Made by a program: the position numbers and the translations under genes. Positions 49,907 through 59,249 of a stretch of 59,249 nt of DNA are shown here, piece by piece. Position 1 is the first letter of the stretch. Each line of letters opens with the position of its first letter. The notes beneath the pieces were generated by a model. It saw nothing but the letters and a program-made list of their open reading frames with translations. It did not search any database and was not told the origin of the DNA. This DNA is from Klebsormidium nitens (Eukaryota; Streptophyta; Klebsormidiophyceae; Klebsormidiales; Klebsormidiaceae): positions 1 to 59,249 of the forward strand of contig DF237441.1 of the NCBI GenBank assembly GCA_000708835.1, in the 5' to 3' direction.

Positions 49907-52424
49907 GTACCGGGGGATCCCCGGCCGGGCCTGGCTGACCGCCGCGGCCACCGCGCGGCCGCGACTCACGCACTCAGCTCACAAACTCGATACCGTGACG
50001 TTGCAAAATGCCTGGTAAAGTGGCTGTAGAAATGGCGGACAATTCTGTCACTACATCAACCGATGTTCTTTCAGCTGAAAGTGGTAGGGAAATTTGAAAC
50101 AAAGCTCATGCCAGAAGGGTATTACTGTAGAAGTAGTGTTTGACATGTGAGAGCTGGGAACTCGCCTAATATTGTTTAATCCCAAATTAGAGTGCTCTGG
50201 AATGCTCGTGTCAAAACTTATGATCATGTCCTGAGCTGGCCAACAACCGCGGGTGGACAATCATTCTCAGTTTCTCATAGCGTTGCTAGCTTGCAGAACC
50301 CCCTGGTATGGCAGTGCTCTCTTCTTGAAAGCGCTACGGGCTTAGAGATTGGCCACTCTTTGTGGGCAACGGTCTTGTCCACAGCGGCAGCCGTATACAA
50401 TGCAGTGGCACACGCGTGATATCTGGTTGGCGCTGGGGCATGTGGTGTTCATTCATGGGACAGGATGTGACAGAAGGTCCATCCAGGAAGCGCGCTTTGC
50501 GGAGATGGAATGCCATCTAAAGAACCCTTCGCCACTTTGAAGGTGGGCATTCAAAGAACAGAAGACTGGCCTCGGCAATATGACCCCCAAGACCTCCTAT
50601 AAGTTCTTGCATGCAACCATTCAAAGCGTACATGCAAGTCAAGATTGAACAAGCCGCTTGTTATCTGCCCTTAGCATGTCAACACATAGGTACTTTACCG
50701 CTGACAAGCTGGTTACCCGAGGAAGGGGATGAGCCAGCAGACCTTGAAGCCTGTAGAGTTAGGGTCTGAGTAGGGTTCGTCGCATCTGAGGGAACCGCAG
50801 CAAAGTTGTGCTTATAGTCAGAACGTAAAAGCCAATCACTTTTGCCTTTGATTTTCTCGAGAAACCTCAAATTGCCTGGTCATTTGAAATGAGGCATGGT
50901 GATTTGAGGTAATATCCAAGCAGTTATACCTTAAAGGTTTGCTACTAGCTTCAAACTTTGTTCAATCTTTTCGTTTGGTAAACGAGTCTCTGACTTTCTG
51001 ACAGGCTGCAAAACTCTCTTTTTACAAGCCTCCTTCCCTTTTAGTTTGATACGTCGGTGTCCATGGTCCAGACCAGAACACAAGAAACTCAAAATTCTTC
51101 TGATGTCAATATCCAAAAGCTTGAATCAATGTGCAAAAACACCGTCACGTATTGCTGCAACAAAGCGTCATGTTTCTTGCAAGGCCGCAGGCACTCCTGT
51201 CGCAGCGAGGCTGCATCAAGGGGCGCCGTGCTCGTGGACACATGGGTGCCAAGGACCATCGTAGGGCGCATGCATGAAATGAGGAGTGTGGTCACGCCCA
51301 ATGCGCTGCAGTCCAGGAAGCCACATTGAGGTTAGTCGCCTCTTCATAGTCTTTATCTGGGGAGGGTACTTCCGTACAGTACAAGTGAAGGTGGTTTACA
51401 CTTGTCTTGGTAGCGAAGTATTCCGTTCTGAAAGTAGCGGCAATGTGTTGACCGGAGGGTGGCACAACTGAAGCTGACCTCTGTCTCTGATCAGAGGACC
51501 CTTTTTGGATTCCTTTTTTATTCATTGCTCATTGCAATGTAGAATAGATCTCATGGGCAAGTAATATGCAGTTGCGCTCGTGGTCCAGCCTCCGTCTTTG
51601 CTCTTAAAGAAAAGTCATTTCGGAAGAGGCGAATGCTGCACAGAATTTATCTCAGAAGGCCTAGCAATCTCTTCAATGTATTTTTTTGAAGTTCATGCAA
51701 GCAGCCAGAGGCACTTTGAAACCATTGCTTCATGAAAGATGTCAAGAAGGGTTCTTGAAACTCTGCATGACAAGCATCATAACCAGTCAGTGATCAGCTC
51801 AGGCTAGTCGAATGGTGACAGCTTCGCCAACAAGTGTCTTGCTTCCATCTTTGTCGCTTTGACAAAACTGAGTGTGGATTGTTTCCTTGGAGGGTCTGGG
51901 TAGCAGTCATCAGAACTTTGTACAGTAGGAGAGAACAGTGAGCGGTTTTAGTGTTCCAGTCCGCTCTTGAGAATCGTCAACGAGGACTTCTGTCCTTCTT
52001 TGCTCCCGTTCCTGCCTGTTGGCAGGCTTGGCCAGCCATATCCCCCAACAAACACTCGTCTGCAACATCCAATTTAAAATATTGGCAATCTGGTATCTCT
52101 TATTGCGCGCTGCAAGAACCGGGCCCTTTGCTGTCGTTAACGAGCCTCAGGGTTGATTCCGTGTTGTTTCTACCAAGCTCTTCACCATTTCGGACAGTTG
52201 TAACCTATTCATAATACTCGCTGTTTGAAACCCAGGTCTCGAGTCATCAAGGCACGCCCGAGAGCCTCGACTCCAAGGGCAGCATCTTCTACCATTGGCA
52301 CCGCAGGGACTGGACGCATCGACGTGTCTTAATAGGTGCCCACGTTCGGCGCCGCGCTACAGAGGTTCAGGCGTTTGGGGATGGGGACTAAGCAGCGCTC
52401 GCGAGGGCGCCGATGATAGTGGAC
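49907..52424. other. Mostly unassigned; one weak exon candidate
   Basis: No gene could be supported from 49907 to 52220. Around 52238-52400 one plus-strand frame reads LDSKGSIFYHWHRRDWTHRR and looks coding-like. It ends in a stop at about 52390 and has no recognised family. Confidence 0.25.
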
Positions 52425-52800
52425 ATTGTCGAGCCCTTCTGGGTAAGCCTCTAAGCCCCTCGCCAACTCTTGAATTAATTGTTTGCTGTCGAGCCCGGCT
52501 ATGGGTGACTTCGGGGTCCGCTGCCTGCTCCCGGTTTGACCGTTTGCTGCCGAGTTTTATATGGTGAGCTTCCGAGTCAGTCGCTTACTCTTCGGGTTCA
52601 GCGTTTGCTGACGAGTCTTCTGAGATTAATTGCCGATGTGTCGCTCACTCTCGGTTTGAACATTCTCCTGTCGAGCCCATTAAAAGGAGCTGCCGCAATA
52701 TCTGTCGACTACTGTCAGGTTGTGTCCTTGCTGTTCAGTTTATAGGGTAAGCTCTCCAAGTACGTTTCCTTCTCTTGGAGCAACTCAGCCTCATCTGAAT
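52425..52800. repeat. Degenerate minisatellite of about 60-base units carrying splice-donor-like motifs
   Basis: About six units begin with variants of GTTTGCTGTCGAGCCC (for example near 52480, 52541 and 52600). Several carry GGTAAGC or GGTGAGC a short way in. Later parts end in CGGTTTGAMC. Identity between units is moderate, so the array is old. Confidence 0.6.
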
Positions 52801-53089
52801 CTCATCGTCTTTCTGTCAACCGGTCGTATGCCGCAACTCGAAGGGGTGGCTTTCATGTCGTAACGGGCTGTGCGTATCCGGGTTCCAAAGACCGTTCTCG
52901 ACACTCTTGCATTCGAGGACATTCGTCAAGTCTCCCTGCAATAGGCTGCAGACGTCGTTTGAGAGCTTCTTCGGGTGACGCCGCCTTGTGGCAAGACTCA
53001 ACCACCCTTTGTTTAGTTCTCGAAACTAATGTAAAAGCAATTCGCGGATTTCAAATCGATTAGTAAAGAAACATAGGAGGATGGCGCCT

Positions 53090-53890
53090 CAAAACAATAA
53101 CACTTCTTCTCCTTCGTTCCTCAGATGTTGGCACGATCGCTTCGCCCCCCCGCTTACGCTATTTGACTCCTCCCCTCCCCCCCCCACCGGACCCTTTCGG
53201 ACAGTCCCCGGCGCTTCCCTCGCCGCCTGAATCCGGACAATTGACTGGTTACCGTTCTCGAGGCTTGCTCGCGAGCGTCGTCGAGCGCGGCGTCCCGACC
53301 GCGGGCACGCCCACAGAGGCGTGCGTCGTTCTCCGGGTCGTAATATTGTAGTGGAGAGGGCCGCCCGAATGATTGTGACGGGCCGGGCGAAGCATGGTGC
53401 AAGGCGACAGCTAGAGACAGAGCATCGAGAACGTTCGGGGCCGCCAAGGGAGAATCGGGGCCCGCGCTTCCGGCTTCGCCCGACACAAACTCCTACACCC
53501 TTCCCGGGCCTCGACTTGCGTGCCGAACGGCGCGCCACCCGGGCAGCGAAGGCGACCCGAGCGACGGAAAGCTTTGGGTGTCTTGCTCTCTGGAAGGAGT
53601 GCAGCTCCGGGCGCGTCACCACGACATCGTCGTGGTCCTCCGGGGGTTTGGGGCCGAGCCAGACTTGTCGGCGGAGACAGGCGGTCATTCTGGAGCGCAG
53701 GAAGCAGCGAGGCGGCGTGGTGCTGGCGCTTATGGATGTTGTGGTCGGCCCGGAACATGACCGAAGACTGTGCCTTGGGTGAGGGCTCAGAGGTTGGCCC
53801 CAAGTTCGGCCAGAAGTACATAAAATGCCCCCAACATTCAGCAGTTTCTGGCGCTCCTTTTAGAACGTTCGCAGCTCCCTCGATTCGCAT
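53090..53890. other. GC-rich island with long open frames on both strands
   Basis: Frames of 150-200 codons are open on both strands here (plus 53321-53782, minus 53688-53089 and 53890-53411). None contains a recognisable domain, and all are Arg/Pro/Ser-rich, as expected from base composition. It may be a first exon or CpG-island-like promoter; this cannot be decided from the sequence. Confidence 0.3.
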
Positions 53891-53959
53891 CCGACCTTCC
53901 TTTTGCTTTGATCGTGTATCTTCGGAATGCAGTCGCTGGGCTGTGTTTGCAAGGGTTCT

Positions 53960-54113
53960 GATGCGTTAAAAGAGTCCCCTGTGAATGGCATATTGCAGCG
54001 GCGCTAATGAGTCTTTTGGATCAGGTACCCTGTAACGATGCATTAAAAGAGTCCCCTGTGAATGGCATATTGCAGCGGCGCTAATGAGTCTTTTGGATCA
54101 GGTACCCTGTAAC
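53960..54113. repeat. Recent 77-bp tandem duplication
   Basis: Two adjacent copies (53960-54036 and 54037-54113) differ at one base (GCGTTAAAA against GCATTAAAA). Each contains GAGTCCCCTGTGAATGGC and ends in GGTACCCTGTAAC. Confidence 0.95.
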
Positions 54114-55961
54114 AACATTGAGTTGCCACAGTACTTGTCAGCCGGTGATCCTCTCCTTTGAGGCGCTAGGACTGGACCGCTGGCTTTCCTTGAGAGGCCT
54201 GATCTAGCCTACTCGATCCTTCAGCCTACCCGATCTTTTTGGTACTAATCGAAGGTGTCTCGTTTGTGTTTGCAGTTGTTGCCTTGTTGCGAGCGTGTGC
54301 CTTGGCTGGTGGGACGGTGCTGGACTAAGCCATGAATTCCTCTTTTAAGCCCCAATCTGGCCACCACGCATTCGCACTATTGAGCAGAAGGTAAAAGAAG
54401 GCGTTCCAGTCCTTCAGACGACAGGCTTGCTTGTAGGCGGGCTTGCGCTTGCAGCCCGGTTGGTCAGGTCAACATTAGTGATAAGGACGCTGACTCCCCT
54501 CAATATGTTATTGAAGTGCATGTATATTTCTCCGTCTGAAATCTTAAACGTTTGAGTCAATGTAAGCTGTACCGTGCATTGATAGTTGTGTGCGTATGGT
54601 AAGCAAACCACGTCGGGTTGCCTGATCGGTTTTATCGTGAGGCTTTACTTTTGCTAGGCTGAGAGATTCGCGCTTAGTACTGCGCAATTGTGCATAGGCT
54701 ACATGGGTTGTTGATTCGATCGGTCGGATTAGCGAATAAAATACTCAATTGATGCCAGTGTCGTACAACTTTGCGGGATCGTGCTATGCCTATGAAACTA
54801 ACGGTGATGCTTTGCATAAGCCCACCGGCGTGCCAGCGCGGCAGCCGGCGCTTCCGTGCGCGTGGGCGCAGCCAACGTAATTTACTGTAATACCACTGCG
54901 ATGTTGCTCGAGTCGGATCGGATCATGGCATCGGAATGATTGAATGATAATCGTTGAACCAGGCTAAGTTTCCATGGCATTTGATCTATAGCAGCTCATT
55001 CAATTACCTTCATGCACCCCAACTTAATTCACCTCCTAGAAATCTAGGTAGACTCAGTCCATTTACTTAAGGATAGATTTACTTAACATATATATGTATT
55101 CCTGAATATAATGTTGTTATAAGTACGGACAAAGAACTTTCATGATGTGATTCCGCGGTTCCACACATCCGATCAGATACAAATTAAGCAGCCGGTACCT
55201 GACTCCGTTGATCGGATTGATATCCTAAGTTTGAAAAAAGCTAAACCAATTGGCCGCGTTACTTCTGTCAATAAGTCGTATACGTTGTGGCATGCGTGCG
55301 CCGCACTGTCTCGGAGTGGAGTATGCTTCGTATATTTTGAATACAAGTAATCTACGATGCACCCTCAATCGATCCGAGGCTCTACTACGCACTACGTGCA
55401 TACGGTACATCTAAATAATATATATTATCATAACCACGGATGGAGGACTTTTCGTGATATCATGTAATCGGTTCAACCGCACATGCTTCCATCATATTTA
55501 CCAATTAATTATAAGAATTGTCATCATACATAACCAGGGACGCGTAGTTTACAAATGTGCCAACTATGCCATGATCACAAATGCCGATATTGTTCTCTTC
55601 AATCGAAATACCAAACATATTTGGAACAGGATGATGGAGCACGCGCTGATCATCGCCGTGCAAAGAAAAGGGAAGCTTATTTCTATCATATTGCATTCGT
55701 GGACACGTTATCAGCTTCGAAGCACTGGCGGTTCATTGCCAAGGCACAAATCTTGTCTTGTACGATCCTTATAAGCATTACGCAAGTCTACAAAACCCTA
55801 AAAGCAAAAAAATCACATACACTCAGAATTGTGTTCTGCAGGACATCATTTACAGCTCACCGCGCCATCTCCAAATCCGCGTCCTCTAAGCGACTTTTGG
55901 ACATCAGGCGCCTATAACCTAAACACATTCGAACCCGACTGTGTACCAATGAAACATCTAC
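54114..55961. other. AT-rich intergenic region, no gene supported
   Basis: Composition is AT-rich, especially 54900-55900. ORFs such as 55555-55917 show no known motif. The right end should hold the 3' flank of the minus-strand gene that stops at 55962. Confidence 0.35.
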
Positions 55962-58168
55962 TTAAACAACGACTCTACCCCCTCTTCTGCCGCGCGGCTT
56001 GTAATCGATGGCAGCCGCCGCAATCTCATGCTCCGCGCGCTCCCCCAGCAAGGCCTGGTCCTCGAGACGCTTCCGTTTCCACTCCCGTTCAGCCTCTGTC
56101 AGCATTAAGCCGTTGTCGGTTTCCGAGGTGTCCCTCTCCTCCCGCCGCCGCCACGCAATCCGGGCCAGCTGCTCGCTCGTGCCGTGATCGGTCGCCTCTA
56201 GTGGGGCACCATTGGCGACCTGCAACGCCTGCATGTGCAGCGAACGACCGTGGTCCTGCAAGCCAGGGAAGGCCGTCCGGATGACCGCCTCGGCGAAGAA
56301 CACCTCCTCGGCAGGGGTGTTGAACTGGACGACGACGGGCAGGATTCGGGACACCATGGAGGCCTTCCAGAGGTTGTTTCGGGCGAGGAACTTTTCCGCC
56401 AGCTCCGGATTGTAGTTGGTCTGGAGCATGACCAACTCGTCCGGAATCTCGAAGTCCTGCCAGAAACCCCGCCCCATGTCTCCCAGCCCCCGCACTGGCA
56501 CGGGACCGTACGTGTCCCGGCCCTCCTTTTTGTTGAGGAAGCGCGGCACCATCTCGTCGTCGTCCGCTTCCAAATCCACCGACTTGGCGTCATCTTCGGA
56601 CTCGTAGTCCGATTCCAACCTTTCCCCGTTGTCCCCTTCCCCGTCGTCCGCCTCCTCCTCCTCCAATGACCCGCTTTTTTGCGCTCTCTTCTCCTTTCTC
56701 CGGCTCGCTTGCGTTTCGCCCGCCTTCCTCGGAGTCCCTCTGCTCAGCCGCCAGTGGGTCGGCGCCATTCAGCGTGTCGGCCAAGATCCGGATGAAGCTT
56801 CTCCTGAGCTCCAGATGAGCGCCTCCGGTAGCCTCGCACTGGTACACCGCCCTTTGCATAGTCTCTTCCAACGGCAGCTCCTTCCAAAGTGCCGTCCGCA
56901 CGACCACCTTGGCGAGCTCGTCGGGCGTTCTGCCGGTCATAAACATCTCCCCAGGCTGGACGACTAGCTGCGGAGCAGCTGCGGCCACCGTGATCGCCCC
57001 ACTCGAGCTTGAAGCCGCGCCTGCCGCGGGCCCTCCATCTAGGAGCGCACCTTCGTACCCAATCGCCCGAAGCAGGTTGGGGTCCGGCCGCGCGCCCGTC
57101 GGCCTTTCCCGCCAATGGAAGACCTCCCTTCAGCTCGAACCCATCAAACTCCGGCTCCCCTTTCTCCCGGTCCCTTCCGCCCAGCCGCTTTGCATCCCGG
57201 GTGAAGCGGTACAGTGTTAGAACGTGGGAGTTGGTGCCGGTGGCGTACTTCAGCTGCGTTGCCGAATAGTACGGCCCTAACCCCTCTAACACAAACACCG
57301 GGAGCTTTCTCAGCATGGCTACCACCGTCTCCACCTCCATCTCTTGATGCGCCGCTTCACTGAGCCCCTCATTGGACCACTGCTTCCTCTGCGTCTTCCA
57401 GTCGATGACGTGCAAGGGTGGGGAGACCCACTCCTCTTGTTCCATCCGGGCATTGAGGACGTACAGAATTGCGTCTTCGAGGAACGCAGTCCGCCCCTCC
57501 TGCCCCGCTCCCCATCTCGAATCCGCTGGCGCCCCGTTCAAAACCCCCTGCCCCCGTCTCGCCGTCCCCTTCAAGAACAGCTCGTGGATGTTTCTTAGCC
57601 GAAGCCTCCACCTGTCCCCGTCGTCCTCACCTCCAGCTGCGGCAAGGAAGTAAACGCAGATTTCAGAATCGTGAACCCGCACGCATCATTTCAAACAAAC
57701 GAGCTAAAGAGTCGAAATTTGATATGCCCCGCTTTGGCTAGGGTACCCGCAATATGGGCCTGAAACGTCAATATTCTTGTCATGTTGGAAACATGCGATT
57801 CGGGAGAACGAGGTGCTGCAGAATACTACCATCACGCCATTGCTTTTACAACATGTTAAAGACTTTGAGTGTTGGCTGATGCTTGGACCGGTAGAACGCC
57901 ATCTTCCAACGTTTCAGACACTTGCATCCAATGGGCATACGTTGAAAGGTACCTGAGCGGATGGCCTTTCGCCGCGGGCCTTCCAAAAAGTCAACCATAA
58001 CGCCGATGGCCACTCGGCCATCCGGGGTTAGCTCTCCCTGCCACGCCCGCCGCCACGCGCTGTACAGCTGGCTGTATACTGAGCTGCCGTCCAGATCCGC
58101 TGCATTAGCGGCTAGCGTCGCGGAGACGTCGATCTTGACATTGAAGAACTCGGGGGGAGGCGCAGAAT
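55962..58168 (-). CDS. Unrecognised large protein, downstream of and possibly fused to a histone H3-like domain
   Basis: The gene reads downward. Exon 58168-57953 encodes FFNVKIDVSATLAANA and GVMVDFLEGPRRKAIRS. Its one-base remainder joins the exon starting at 57636 in phase (TRP-rich RWRLRLRNIHELFLKG). The long exon then encodes FLEDAILYVLNARM, YYSATQLKYATGTNSH, PDPNLLRAIGYEGALLDGG, LRRSFIRILADTLNGAD, an acidic stretch (LEEEEADDGEGDNGE), DTYGPVPVRGLGDMGRGFW and a basic C-terminus ending at 55962. Three frames are used in turn, with breaks near 57110 and 56710; each fits one extra base. The first exon begins with two bases of a split codon, so an upstream exon must exist. No family was recognised. 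A faint likeness of the first exon to an Argonaute N-domain is too weak to use. Confidence 0.6.
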
Positions 58169-58660
58169 CTACAAAGTTACCAAACAGAATCGTTTTATGT
58201 ATATGATGCTCGCGGCATTACTCATTGCTACATTTGGATATGGCATAAGCAGCGCGACTCGGAGAAGGAGTTCTGTTCGAGATAAAGCACATGAATGAAA
58301 CGAAAGGATGCCGTTAGATGCGTCAATAATATCAATATTGTTTAAGTATTTAATGCAGTTGCCTGTCTTGCTTGCCGGGTCTTTTATGATCCTACTGCAA
58401 ATGTGCCGACAAAGAAAGTCTGCCCATGCACAACACAATACAAAAACGTGTATGACAAGATCGGGACAAGATCGTTCTTTTCGAAACCAGCAGTTTAACA
58501 AACTAATACTCAATCGAAACAAACAAAGCAGACGCACCACTAACTCCCCCAGCACCACCAGTTTCTTTCTCGTGAGTGTCGCCACCTAGGCCCCGGCCAC
58601 CCGTCACCACATCTTCCGCCTTAGCGGGCCCCGCCCCTTTTGTAGACCCCACTCGTGCAC

Positions 58661-59249
58661 CTAATCTACTCGGATTCCCCTTGCCCCGCGCCATATTTGC
58701 CCCTTGCCCGAGATGCCACCACCTATTTGCCTTGCTTCCCCCGCTTGCTTCCCTCTCTCTTCTGCCGCCTTGAACGTTTCAGCCCCGCCTTGCGCTGCCT
58801 CTTGAGCGGCAGCGCGCTCCCGTTCCCTTGCCTCTCTCTCCTCCCGCTCGATCTGCTTCGGCGGCTTCCACCTTTCCGCGCCAGCAGGCAGATCAGGGTA
58901 GTACTCCCTCTTGTCGTAGGAGCGCCCGTGCTCCACCTCCCTCTGCAAAGGCATTCTGTTGTTGTCGTCGTCGCGGATCACGCGGATCCGGCGCGCTAGG
59001 TCCAAGTCCTTCGCCTGGAGGGTCCTGCGCTTGCCGTGCGCAACGCAGAAGATGGCGTCCCCAAAGAGGCCCACGGTAAAGTCTTGGCTCGCCTCCAAAA
59101 GTGCGTCTAGAGCGGACGACTGCCACCTGCAAGATTTTCAAAACAGATTAGGATGCTCGAGATTTGGATATCCCTCCGCCCGAACGATTTCCAAATGCAC
59201 ATTCTGTTACGCACTTTTGGAACTGGACCGTCCGATTGGAAGGACAGGT
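58661..59249 (-). CDS. Divergent histone H3-fold protein with long C-terminal extension (5' end outside the window)
   Basis: The exon starts at 59126 after a CAG acceptor. It encodes helices 2 and 3 of an H3 fold: WQSSALDALLEASQDF, VGLFGDAIFCVAHGKR and LQAKDLDLARRIR line up with the H3 FQSSA, VGLFEDTNLCAIHAKR and KDIQLARRIR segments. Trp in place of the H3 Phe, and Leu where H3 has Ile-Met, recall centromeric H3 variants. A preceding piece (59249-59215, VQFQK) may be the loop before helix 2; its donor is GTGCGT. Instead of ending after helix 3, the protein continues for over 100 residues, with DKREYYPDLPAGAERW and a charged helix rich in Glu, Arg and Ala. The frame stops at 58661. An overlapping frame (58694-58503) stays open and offers donors whose phase fits the next exon at 58168, so one longer gene is possible. 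Confidence 0.7.

Noticed and set aside
57953-58168. Resemblance of an exon to an Argonaute N-terminal domain
   Set aside because: Only a few scattered residues agree, and no PAZ, MID or PIWI motif appears downstream.

Overview
The window looks like nuclear DNA of a green-lineage eukaryote. Coding exons are GC-rich and carry GT-AG introns. The readable proteins are plant-type: a CCCH-finger tRNA uracil-5 methyltransferase, a root-cap/LEA-related domain, a bark-storage-type nucleoside phosphorylase and a Tudor domain of the plant PDS5C type. Long Gly/Ala/Glu-rich low-complexity insertions and modest intron sizes suggest a streptophyte (charophyte) alga such as Klebsormidium. That last step is inference from style, not a database match.

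Layout. A fold-back element (81-808) lies just upstream of a ten-exon TRM2-like tRNA methyltransferase gene (925-10499, +). A secreted kelch-repeat plus root-cap/LEA-like gene reads on the minus strand (16713-12025). Gene-poor DNA follows, with an 84-bp palindrome (19465-19548) and a decayed nucleoside phosphorylase (20487-21472). About 10 kb without a recognisable gene leads to a long Tudor protein with a duplicated CxxC finger (31646-37872, +). Next come a dispersed gene-like repeat family in two opposite copies (41720-40790 minus, split by a 542-bp inverted-repeat element; 46745-47280 plus), an RRM protein (44257-45271, +), a 1.7-kb inverted-repeat element full of GCAACA motifs (48020-49765), a degenerate minisatellite (52425-52800), a recent 77-bp tandem duplication (53960-54113), and at the right edge a minus-strand locus (59249-55962) that encodes a divergent histone H3 fold followed by an unrecognised large protein.

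Two features run through the window. The palindrome TGACGTCA occurs 13 times, against about one expected, inside and outside genes and in two coding frames. Several otherwise well preserved genes change reading frame by one base inside exons, which means either uncorrected assembly indels or several decaying genes. Apart from the H3-like exon and the exons after it, which may form one transcription unit, the genes show no sign of working together; this is ordinary eukaryotic gene spacing with much repeat-derived DNA.
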